Assembly: GCA_026214975.1 (NCBI GenBank)
Contig: CM047810.1
Location: 1,736,001-1,800,000, forward strand
Source of the DNA: Gentiana macrophylla
Lineage: Eukaryota; Streptophyta; Magnoliopsida; Gentianales; Gentianaceae
DNA length: 64,000 nucleotides
Direction of reading: 5' to 3'
Positions 46,173 to 57,121 of the stretch are shown here, piece after piece. The stretch's first letter is position 1; each line of letters starts with the position of its first letter. The notes under the pieces are model-generated. The model saw nothing but the letters and a program-made list of their open reading frames with translations, had not been told where the DNA came from and searched no databases. The position numbers and the translations under genes are program-made.

Positions 46173-48429
46173 ATCGTTATATGATCTTCACATTCAGTAA
46201 TTATAACCGTTAACACAATACCCAAGTATATTGTCATAATAATATAATGGTAATTTCATTCGTCTCAATTTATGACTTGGTGTTTGATAGATTTTCACAA
46301 TTTTTATGAGTTTATAATGATATGTTTGTTTGTGTGTTCTTTTTCATAAATACGCTTTATATCGATCACATGTCGTGATCACTCGGATGCATGGGCAGAA
46401 GGATATTTTGCGGCTTCCAGGACGACACTCTTCATGCTTGGAGGATGTCAAACAAGTCGTATTGGTTCTTTATCAAATTTTCCTTTTTGGATTTTTGTAT
46501 TCTTATGTTTCCTTAGACCTGACATGCACGAATTGAAGTCCTTCAAGCACGAAGAAGAGGAGATAGACATATGCAGTGAATGGATGCTTCAAGATAAGAT
46601 GATTTCAACTTGCCATGAAGTCGTTCACAACCTTTTGGAGAGACAAGCAGGCGAGACCTTCTGAAGAGACAAGAATGCCAAATATTTTTATCAAGGACGG
46701 CTCAAACCACAAGCACATATTCAAGCCCACTTCACCTTTTACTTACGTGATGGATGATGGATAGGAGGAGATTCATTTTTAAGTTGTCAACACTTTTTTT
46801 GGTTTTTTATTTTGACTGATTTGTTGTATAGTATTGGGGCTTTAGTTTATTGAGAATATAGTGCTATAATCGTTCCTACTATGACAGATTTTTTCATATT
46901 GAATTTTCCGCTAGTAGCTAGGTTTGAAGGAGACGAATAATAACGGATATCCTCGGTAAGTTAAATACACATTAGTCATTACAATAAAATTTTCGTCCAC
47001 CAGCTAGGGTTTGCTCGTGGATACCAAAATTTGCTAGCTACACAAAATGGAAATACTCCAACAATTTTTTCTTCATTAAATGAAAATCATGTTTCATTAA
47101 TAATGTATTACAATTACCTCATTTTTTTTAGGGAATTACCTCATATTTTGAACCAATAAATATGAAATGTAGCTATGAATATAAAATGACCGGTGATTAG
47201 ATCCTTAAAAAACAAGGAATCCAATTATTGTTTCCCCTTTTGATAACTATGAAGGTAGTAATTACATCAAGTAGAGTCTCTATTATTACACTGATCAGTT
47301 AGATTTACTGTGCGTGAATGATAAAAAAACAAAGCAGTTTTGTTTTTATATACACACTACAATTGCATCCTCAAATCTTTCTCTCTCTATTTTTTACTAG
47401 TATATGATTTTTCATTTTCAAACCGATATTTATTGTATTTTTTATATCCTATCAATATATTTATTATTAGGTGAAAGCTTAAACGTAGAAAATTTTAAAT
47501 TAAATATATTTAAAGAAATTTTAGTCATTTTATAGTTGAATTAGAATGTGTGATTTTGGCAAAAGGCTATTTTAAAGAAAAAGTTTGCAATGTTGAATGT
47601 TTGATGCATGTACCATAATTAAAGATTATAATATATTATTGATGGTTACACTAAGCCCACCACCAATAATTGTTGGAAAAGAAGAAAAAAAAAAAAAAAA
47701 AAAAATCACAAACACCATTCAGTCCATCCTTTTGTCTTCTCCGTTCTTATAAAGTATGGGTCCCTTCATGTTTCAAATAAATCCAAATCCTACCCTACTC
47801 ATAGATCTCCACAAATTTTAAGTGGAAACTATATGCAAATTTTTTTCTTATTAGTGGGAACTGGGAATTGGGAATTCATTCCTAGCTAGAAATATCTTTT
47901 AAGTGTTGGTTCCGTTGAGGACGATACGGTGTGGCCGGAGACACCAAATAAAAATCATGTTCTCGGATGTGATAAGATTTAGACTGCATATTTCCATTTA
48001 AGGATGACATTGCGTGCATCTGATATCTACACATATGGAGACATCGTCTGAAAAATCACTCATTTGAGATTTTATATGGTATCTCCACAGTGAAACCGTG
48101 TTGTCCAAATCTTGTCACATCTTGTATATCCATATGTACGTAGATATAGCAGGTAAATAACATCCGTAATCTTAGATAATTTTTACTTAAATCTAAGTCA
48201 GAAACACAACCTATAATAAACCCTTTTTTTTTTGGGACACAACCTAGAAATCTCAAACTCTAAATTTTTTAAAATCTCATACTTCATTTAAATAAAAAAC
48301 AATCATGGAATCATATATAAATATTGTTAATTAATTTCACAACAAAATGGTCCCTAAAAAAATTACTCATAGTAGAATTTTTTAATTTAATTATTGATCA
48401 TGATGTATAACTTATTAATGATGATTAAG
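46173..48429. other. Intergenic stretch
   Basis: No gene is supported. Open frames at 46330-46664 lack recognisable motifs. An A run of about 23 lies at 47682-47705. An imperfect inverted repeat (GGATGTGATAAGATTTAGAC near 47965, reverse complement near 48101) may be a relic hairpin. Confidence 0.45.
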
Positions 48430-49210
48430 CGACTCACCTTTGCTGGCGACTGGACTCCTCCAATAGCAGATCTGCTTTCTGGGTGAGTGTTCTATGGCTT
48501 GCTTCTCTGTAATTTCTTGGTGGTTAGCGGCTCTTCTTCTAGCTATAGGTTATATACCGGCGTCTCTTTCTTCCGATTTTGGGGCAGAACGATGGTTTTT
48601 GTTTCAACCCATCAAGAAGCTTAACCTCTTGCTCTCTTTTCTCCACAAGCTTGGCTTGTTCGCGATGGTGGTGGTTAGATCTGCGGCTGTCTTGTTTGGA
48701 TCTGGAGAGGATCGTCGGTTTCAGCTTGGTATCACCGGCGGTTAAGTCGCCACGTCCGTTTGATCCGTGTTTCCTTCCGTCAATTGCTTTTCCGGTTGGG
48801 AAGGAAAGCCAGGCTTGCAGGCTCTTTCTGATTTGGTGGTGGCTTACGGCGGCGAGTGGGTGGTGTGACACTTTTTCCGGCGATGATATTATGGAAGAAA
48901 GTTATTATATTTCTTAGACTGTTTAAGTTGTTTTAGATTCGTTTTAAGTGTTTTGTCAGGTAATAGATTGCATTAGAGGACCCCGTATCTGAGCGTCTTT
49001 CAATCATTTAGAGATATTTTTCTCTTTGTTTTTCAGCATTCTCTTTCTAATTTATTACCAGCTTTGTGATGTTGTAATCTTTGTTAGTCTGTGTTTATTT
49101 GTGTCTTTAGTTCGTCTTGTCCGGTTGTGATCCGGCCTTAACCGGCGGTGTCCTCGTATTTTACCGACATTAGTCCAGTTTTCAATAAAATCTTTCGTTT
49201 TCCGTAAAAA
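48430..49210 (+). mobile_element. Non-LTR retroposon-like segment (possible LINE 3' end)
   Basis: An island richer in GC than its surroundings runs from about 48430. It ends with CAATAAAATCTTTCGTTTTC followed by CGTAAAAA, which looks like a polyadenylation signal plus short A tail. The two overlapping open frames (48494-48745 and 48579-48917) show no recognised domain. This is the style of a LINE 3' untranslated region or a processed retrocopy. No target duplication could be fixed. Confidence 0.35.
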
Positions 49211-49345
49211 TAAACAATTAAAATATTGTATTATTTAGTAAAACTTTGATGTGATGTATTGGTTCATCATTTGATAAACCTGCTGCTCCAATTATGGGAC
49301 GTATCAGTGTGAAATGACTCAACATGGCAATGGAAAAAACTAAAA

Positions 49346-49777
49346 GGGTTTTTGACAATTTTAGAACTTCATGTTTTAATATTGTTTTAAAAATGACTTT
49401 TATCTTTTAAATTGATACTTTTAAGGCTTCATGTTAATATTTTATTTTATTTTTAGTTTTAGGACAATTTTAAATATTCCGTCTAACTTACGTGAATTAA
49501 ATGTTAAGATCTAAGCTGGCAAATCCAGCTATTATTTTACTACCAAAATAAAAAAATTCCACCTATTATTTAATTTGCCACGTATTCTTTCAATTTTTTT
49601 TTATTCTTTTTCTTTCACTCCCAATCCATAAACAGGTTCATTCAGACTGAAGCATCGAAATTGTCCTAAAACTGAAAAATAAATATAAACATAAGGTCCT
49701 AAAAGTGTCATTTTAAAAGATAAAGGTCATTTTTGAGACAATGTTAAAACATAAGGTCCTAAAAGTGTCAAAAACCC
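49346..49777. mobile_element. Mutator-type MITE with long inverted repeats, 432 bp
   Basis: AAACTAAAA is duplicated exactly at 49337-49345 and 49778-49786 (9 bp). The element starts GGGTTTTTGAC and ends GTCAAAAACCC. The inverted repeats are about 140 bp long, imperfect, and share TTTTAAAAATGAC, TTTATCTTTTAAA and AGTTTTAGGACAATTT. Nine-base target duplications and long termini fit a non-autonomous Mutator derivative. No coding content. Confidence 0.92.
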
Positions 49778-49786
49778 AAACTAAAA

Positions 49787-51945
49787 CTTCATTTTTATTT
49801 TGTTTTGAAAGAATCTTTTAACTTTATTGTTGCATGGAAAATAAAAATCAATTACAAAGCTCGTATATTATAACCCTCGTATATACAAATACAAATATGC
49901 ATATAAACAGGGAAATACTTGTGTGGTGAGAGATTTTAAGATGAAGTGGCGTGATGATCGAATACAGAGATTTAAATATAAAATAAAGCGTGTGATTAAT
50001 ATTAAACGATCTCTAAGTGATTTTATGGTGCAATGACGGTTGTAGGAAGGTTAAATACAAAATAAAACTCTCTTTCACATGTCTGATTTTGGCGTGTGTG
50101 AATTAGAAATGAAAGGTGGTAAAGTATCTTAACTTGCACAACCTTCATACAACTAATTCACGTAAATTTTTCTAAATGTGTCTAGACACCAAACAAGTAT
50201 TTGTCTATTAAAACATATCTCGGTCTTTTTAAAATCTAGAGCTAACAAACCCAATATGAGAAAATTCCATCACTATAATAGAATATGACAACCTATTATA
50301 TATATATATATATACCATATTTGTATAACATCCAAGATTGATGTGACATATTAATTACTTGAAAGGTTGATGAAATATGCATATGTATGTATATAATGAG
50401 GTCATACATTACCTATATATTATATTATACCTAACCATGTCTTTTCAACTATTTGAATAAAATGAATGCTATTGTCCCCCCTATAGAGTGGAAATGTGTT
50501 GATGGGTTTTGTGTGGAAACATCTAATGTGGGGCCTTTATAATTAAAATATGAAAATAATAATGCATGTTTGTGTATCAACACACGTAAAGCTAAAGGTT
50601 CATACGTACATCTTTATGTGTTTTTATAGATCGTCCTTTTACGCATGTATGTGAATTTAATTTCCTAACTCATTAATTACATGTATTTGTGAATTGTGAA
50701 TTGTGAAGGGGGGGAGAAAAATGATTTCTTTATATGAGGTAACCCTATGCCTATCTAGTATGAATTTTGCATGTCTACACATAAAAACATATTGTATCAT
50801 AATATTATGTCATCCTGTCTGTTGTGTCTCAATTTTAGATTTTACTTTTTTCTTTTCTTCCACTTTTTCAACTTTGGACATTACGGTAATAATAGATCAA
50901 TTAGACAATTACAATAGGTGAAAAGATAAAAGATATATATTATTTGGATCGCAACAATATTATTTCAAAACTCAATTCTAACAACACTATTTGGATCTTT
51001 AGAGTGACTTAATGTGATTTATCCTCTCTAAAAAAATAATATAGAGGAAGAACCCACCTTTAGCGCACAAATGGCTCCCCAACCCAACATCCTATCCCTA
51101 AATAAAACCAAGCCCCTAAATATGAAGAGTCTGCTAATATGAAACGATAATACACCATTTATCTCTTTTACTCAATAAATTAATTTCACACATCAATATC
51201 ATTTATATAATAATGTGTTATGTATCGAGTAATGATAATCTGAAGACAACGGTAGTATCAACAACGGTGATATACATCATTGGAAAAAATTATATATACT
51301 ATTTTTTTTATAAAAAAAAATTAATCTGTCCAAATATTTATTTTTTTTATTTTGAACTCTTTTTGTGTACGGATACGACATCTTTTTATTTTTTTTACCG
51401 TTGTGCGACGTATTCAAATATCACTTTGTAAGCATAAAATACTTTTAAAGGGATGTATAGAGATTGCTTATTGGAGTGAATTATTTTTTGGGTGTTGAAA
51501 AAGTGTAACTGTAACGAAAAACGATGTGTTTGAAGAGTGTAATTGGGTGTCCTATTGGGGTCACTCTTACACCTCAAGTCTGACGGCACTATTTGGAAAT
51601 CATACTAGATCCACTAGACTATTTAGACATCGTCATGCAAGTTATCAAGGTTATTATGTCTAAATACTCATTCTTAAAACCAGCGTTATTAAGACCGACC
51701 AAAGAGTCGAGCGGAAAGTTCTCTGTTCCTGGTTCTCCTGTAGCTGGATCATGCGAAACCATAAGAATCCTTAGCTAGAATGGGATTCCAACTCAGCACC
51801 TTTCTTTTTGAGTGAGATTTTGAAAAGAGCCGTTCTTTGGAAAACACAGTACGATGAAATACTAATTTTTCTTCCACTTATTACAACAATAATAGATTAG
51901 ACAATTCCAATAGGAGGAAGAAAAAGACAATAACAATGATTTACC
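49787..51945. other. Intergenic stretch
   Basis: AT-rich DNA with a short TA run at 50297-50313. No gene or defined element is supported. Confidence 0.5.
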
Positions 51946-51949
51946 GAAA

Positions 51950-52060
51950 GGTATCGGCGTAGTGGTTAATTTACTAGATCATAATCCGATAGTGATCAGG
52001 GTTCGAGTCATGTTTGGAACAAAAAAAGGAAGTGTGATATCTTTCGTTTTCGGAAAAAAA
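51950..52060 (+). repeat. SINE-like segment with tRNA-type A and B boxes
   Basis: GGCGTAGTGGTTAA (about 51956-51969) fits a polymerase III A box. GGGTTCGAGTC (about 51999-52009) fits a B box, at the right distance. There is no cloverleaf that would make a true tRNA, and A-rich sequence follows. A tRNA-derived SINE is the likely source. Confidence 0.5.
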
Positions 52061-52309
52061 AAAGATTTCCCAAAAATTAATCCATCACTTGGAATATGTG
52101 GTCTCAGAATTGATCCACAAATCCCCTTACATTCTTGAAAAAACAACAAGAAGTTGCAGATCCAATTAAAGTAATAATGCATAACCTACAATATTGTATG
52201 CCTAAAAAAAATACTAGTTATTTGATCAAACATGTTTTAGTAGAGCCTTGCAACTAAATAACTTATTAAATTTCAAACACCCTGACCACTTAATGCTACA
52301 AATTGTCTT

Positions 52310-52346
52310 TTCACCTTCACCTTCACCTTCACCTTCACCTTCACCC
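52310..52346 (+). repeat. (TTCACC)n microsatellite
   Basis: Five to six tandem copies of TTCACC followed by CTGCACCTGC. No gene context is seen. Confidence 0.9.
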
Positions 52347-53412
52347 TGCACCTGCAGCATCACACGATTATCATTCAGCAACAAAATTTTGGAATTAGTT
52401 ATTGGGGCAGATCTTAGCTGGTTTGCAGGGGTACAAATACGTAGATGTATGATTTTTTTAAGGAAAAATATAGGATACAGTTAGGGATCGAGGACGTACG
52501 ATTACGTAAATACTGAAAGTGTAAGGATCAGATTGTATGTAATAAAACTATATAAACCAAATAATAAATAATGATGCACATGAAATAAAACAAATTTTGA
52601 ATGGTTCTCTCTCTTCAATTTTTTCTGCTGCTAATTCGTTAATTTTGAACAACTTTTTTACTGATCAATCTTCAACATATATAGTTCTTCATTGAGTTAT
52701 GATATGCGTATCTGAATTTCGTATCCAACTTTTCAGAATCACAAACACTCTCTCATGTACTGTGTACGTATTCTAGGTATCCGATGCGTATCGCGCTATC
52801 AGCTGAAAAAAGTACATGTGCATCACAAGGTATATCAATATACAGTGGACAAATAGAACACATATATACAATCATCTTACATACATAACATCAATCTTAA
52901 TTATATAGGTTAAGGACAACTTGAATGACAGCACTTGTAATTTTTTTACTATGACACACAATACATACCGAAACCCATCATCTTTTAAAAGTCGATTCTA
53001 AGTCTTTGAATAGACTTTAATCCTGTTGGGTTAATTATCATAGTTGAAAGAATCAATTGTCACTCTAGTAAGTTAATTTGGTGTAGCTAGTAGTGTTCTT
53101 AAAAAAAAATGGTTGATCGAGTCCCAAAATTAAGGGCTCCTACCGTCTCTCGCCCTACAAGTTTGCAAAGACTTCTTGTACACTTAAATTTTTTTTTTTT
53201 CCTCTTTGCATACATGTAGTTATCGGTGCCTCAACTCAAAGGCAAGATTTCCACTACAACACCCTGCTCATTTCTAACAAAGCTATGCCCCTGGAGGAGG
53301 CATGGTGTATACTTAATTTTCAAGAAAAACTCGTGTAAATTATGATCAACTATATATATATATATATATATATATCACTTAGAAATTAATTAAGGTGGAG
53401 TGGAGCAATTAG
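52347..53412. other. Downstream region of the ALOG gene
   Basis: AT-rich DNA with a (TA)n run at 53351-53373. The part next to 53412 should hold the 3' untranslated region of the minus-strand ALOG gene. No other gene is seen. Confidence 0.45.
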
Positions 53413-54028
53413 CTAGAAATTGGGTGTAGCAATATCACCAGCAGCAGTAGTAGTAGAAGAAGCCATTGCATTTGCAGGTCTTTTTCTTTTCTTCTTTTCA
53501 TAGCTAACACCTCTTGCTTTAGACTGCAAATCCCTTACTTCACGTAAATATAGCCTAACAGCTCGAGCCCCAAAAGGGTTAGTTTCAGGGTTTCCACCAT
53601 TTTCTTCATAAGCAGCTCTAAGCCTCCCAATCAGTGCATCAAGGCTGCCCCAAGCTTGTTTTAGTGGACAAGGACATGGCCCTGGTGGGTTTGGAAGCCC
53701 ATAAAAAGGGCAGATTTGGGTATGTACTTTCGTCTTTCCGAATTGATCCAAGTACCTAAGAAACTCAAGAACATGGGCACCACTGCATCTTGAAAGGGAT
53801 AATGGTGGCCTGTGGTTCTTGAGGTACTGGCCAAAAGTGTTCCAATCTCTTCTCTTTTGATTCTCATATCTGCTTAGTGTTGTTTGTTGTTGTTGTTGTT
53901 GTTGTTGTTGGTGGTGGTGATGAAGATGAAGACATTGAAGGGTGGTTAATGATGTTCATGGTGGGGCTAGTACTATTACTTATAGATGAGTTTGTGTTTG
54001 ATAGTTCAAATTCTTGGATGAAATCCAT
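53413..54028 (-). CDS. ALOG/LSH-type nuclear protein, with one-base frameshift in the N-terminal repeat
   Basis: The ALOG domain is complete: [40 protein letters not shown], a zinc-ribbon-like [35 protein letters not shown] and [27 protein letters not shown] nuclear signal follows. The family acts in the nucleus as plant-specific regulators of light response and organ boundaries (LSH/G1). The ATG at 54028 ([14 protein letters not shown]) is the expected start, but its frame meets a stop just after a Thr-encoding ACA repeat. One surplus T in TTT at 53883-53885 (an extra A on the coding strand in the AAC repeat) accounts exactly for the shift. Either a real mutation or a sequence error. Coding is intronless. 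Confidence 0.88.
53877..53920 (-). repeat. (GTT)n microsatellite in the ALOG coding region
   Basis: GTT repeats on the plus strand code for Thr on the minus strand. The run is broken by one GTTTG, where the frameshift lies. Confidence 0.9.
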
Positions 54029-57000
54029 GGGTTTTGTTTCTTAGGAAGGAATTAAAAATGAAGGGATTTGTGTTTAGGGTATTGGAAAATAAGTTGAAGA
54101 TTTGATTCAACAAGCATATATGGGGAGGGAATGGGAGGAGTTAATCAAGAGTTGTTGATTATTGAGACAAGAATTCTACTTTGGGGTTTCAACCATGTGT
54201 GGTGAAGTAAGAGAGAGAAAGGTTAGGTTGATCTAGGTGAAAGAGGACAAATTTTAAAGGCGTTTCTTAATTAAAGGGCACCAAAATGAAAATGAAAATG
54301 AATGTACCGTGTCATCACATTTCTGTCTAAGTTTATTTTTCCTCAAGGTCGAAAATAGACATTCGACATCTGCAAAGTCGGCTGTCAGTGCCACAAAGGT
54401 ATATAGATCGTTGTGATGTGTGTGACAATTGTCATTTTATAATACAACCGTCATAGAAAGATGATACCCAATTATTTGAATCATATATATTCATTTTTTT
54501 ATTAAATCTCGTTCATTCATACTAGGTGTGTTAATATTGAAAGAGTACATAAATGAAATGTATGATGTTTGTCACTCAATGTCTACACTCAACAGCATTT
54601 AACTACACTTGTATTTAAGAAAACGAAAAATATTGTAACCTCCACAACAAATTATCATAACAGACCGATCATATGTAATTTCACACAATTGATCATGACG
54701 TGACTCGTATCAATTGATATGTCATATATTTTAATATGTAAAAGCGTGTTGTGTAACAAACACAAATAACTATAAGATAATGTTGAGCGTAGATATTATA
54801 TGTATAAACATTTAATTGTATGTCTACTATTAATACATGTCATTTGATACGACATTCGATAAACAATAATATCATAAAATTTCTTGTGAAAGAGAAGGGA
54901 AGGGATAGGGGTCGGATGGAAAGGAGCAAACACAATCCCTTTACGGGGATTTCCTTCTTTAGAACATTTGCCAATTGATAATCCCACCACAAAACCTTTA
55001 TTTTTTCTTAAATTAAAATCAATCCTAGAATACTTGAGAGGGTTGTTTTGCTTTTATGGGTTTTCTTATCTGAAAAAGTTGACTGATATTTGGCTACAAA
55101 AGGGGGGAGCAAAAGCAATTTTGAGTATAATAAGTATACTATTTGTCTTCTCATGTCACTCATTTTTATGCTTATTATAGACATAGGGAGAAGGAACCAA
55201 TAACAAAATGTTGTATCATGACTAGGGGTGTCTCTAAAATACATTATTTTAATATAATTTTAAGTGTTTCAAGTAAGAGGTTGAAAGCTTTTAACATGCA
55301 CCTCAACATTTCATTAATCAAAACTTGTGTTAAATTGTGAAAATATATACTTTATTGTAATTTAGAAAATAGATTCGATCATCATCCATTCTGCCTATCA
55401 TTCTCATCTTCATCCCAAGCAATTTTCATGAAAAGTAATTAACTCACATGTTGTAGCAGTCGTGAACTTGTGATGAAAATTAATGTCTGAGGTGAAAATG
55501 AGATCAAGAGTGATCGTATGATATAATATATTTTTTTCTTAAGTAAAATAAAAGTATTTTCACTCTTAAAAAGTTATAATTTCAAACTTATCATCATTTT
55601 AATTGGTTAGAGGGAATCTAGCTTGAGGTTCATCCCAATTGCTTTGATTTCAGAAGTGTACAAATTAGATTTCCTAATGGGCACTTATATTATATATTAC
55701 ATTATAATATCGTTAGATAGATATCACACGTACAAATGTATAAAATCAACTAAACAATTAGTATATGAACAAAAGTGACCGATCTCATCATGGATGTTGG
55801 ATGTTGCTTGTACTCAAATTGATTAGTCTGTGGCTGTGGAGTACCTTGTCTTTTTGTGGCCCAAAGTTTTATTTATTTATTTATATTTAATCGTGGACAC
55901 TTCTAACATTAATTTCAATATGTAATACTCATTTAACTAAAATAGTTTATTTATTTTCTTAATCTATATGCATTTTTAAGACTAAAATGTCTTATATTTC
56001 AGAACTCTTTTCAAACGTTTGCGTGAATCCTGGTTTCTTAAGGAAGTTCTATTTATTATTTTAATTGCAAAAACATATCGAATCAAAGTAGATTAGGAAG
56101 CAAAAACATCATCATTATTACAGTAATTAAAGATGTACTACTAGCAAAATCTTAAAGGTCCCCCATATTAAGATTTCATAATTAAAATATTTTAGCTTTC
56201 ACTAACAAGTTTGACAATATTCTCTAATTAATTGTAGCTCAAGAAAGGTCCCCAGGACTTGTGTTTCACTTCAAATCTGTTGTTTAATGTATTAGCAAAG
56301 AGAGTTGTTAAAGATACCATGCATATCAAATCTATTTTCGGGACACCATACTGTTATTCGACTTCTGAAAAATCGAATGTAAGTTCAACTGATCGGTACA
56401 ACTCTAATTTTGAATGGAAGTTCGTCATGGTTAAGATAAGTGTTGTTATAATTGATTCGTGATCAAGCAATTTGTGCAAGAATGTACAAATTCGGGAAAC
56501 TCTGAAATTGTACCACCCCCAATCTACTGTTGTGACACCACACTTGAAGCTTAGTTTGTTTGACTTTGTAGGGATCAATTGTGGATATTCGACATCTAGA
56601 AAGTCGAATGTTGACCATACATTAAACTTTCCCAGAGTCGAATATAACTATGATGCCCCAAAAGTAGATCGATCCGTTGCGGTGTCTTTAACAACTTGCC
56701 TATCAAAAAACAAAGCAAACCATAAACCAAGAGGGAAGTAATAAAAAAACAAAACTATAAATACAAAAACTTTATACTGTGATTTGTATAACTTCCTTGC
56801 ATATAATAAATACACTGGAAGCACAAGTATGTTTTACATATTACAATTATATATTCTACAATAACTTACAGAATTGACAGGGCACAGAGACTGTGCAAGG
56901 ACACATAACTTATACAAAAATAACCCTGTTTATTAAGATACTGATATACAAAAAACAGCAATATACACAGCTCCCTTAAAAGCTTGATATTCACCTGGCC

Positions 57001-57121
57001 TATTTATTTATGGGGTTTCGTCAAGCCCCTTTTCGCCACATGTGGTGTTTTGATTGGACAATAGTGTAGAAGCCTCACAGTAGAATTTCTCACCACCTTC
57101 AAGAACTTGCTACAACAGTTT
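54029..57121. other. Upstream region of the ALOG gene; intergenic
   Basis: No gene is supported. Three dispersed copies of a degenerate 20-mer, ATTCGAC(A/T)TCT then AA(A/G)TCG, lie at 54361, 56356 and 56587. ALOG genes usually have large regulatory flanks, so control elements may lie here, but I can identify none. Confidence 0.45.

Noticed and set aside
46330..46664. Two overlapping short open frames
   Set aside because: No domain, no repeat and no splice structure could be supported.
53661..53867. 68-codon minus-strand frame over the ALOG domain
   Set aside because: A shadow frame: the ALOG domain is read in the adjacent frame.
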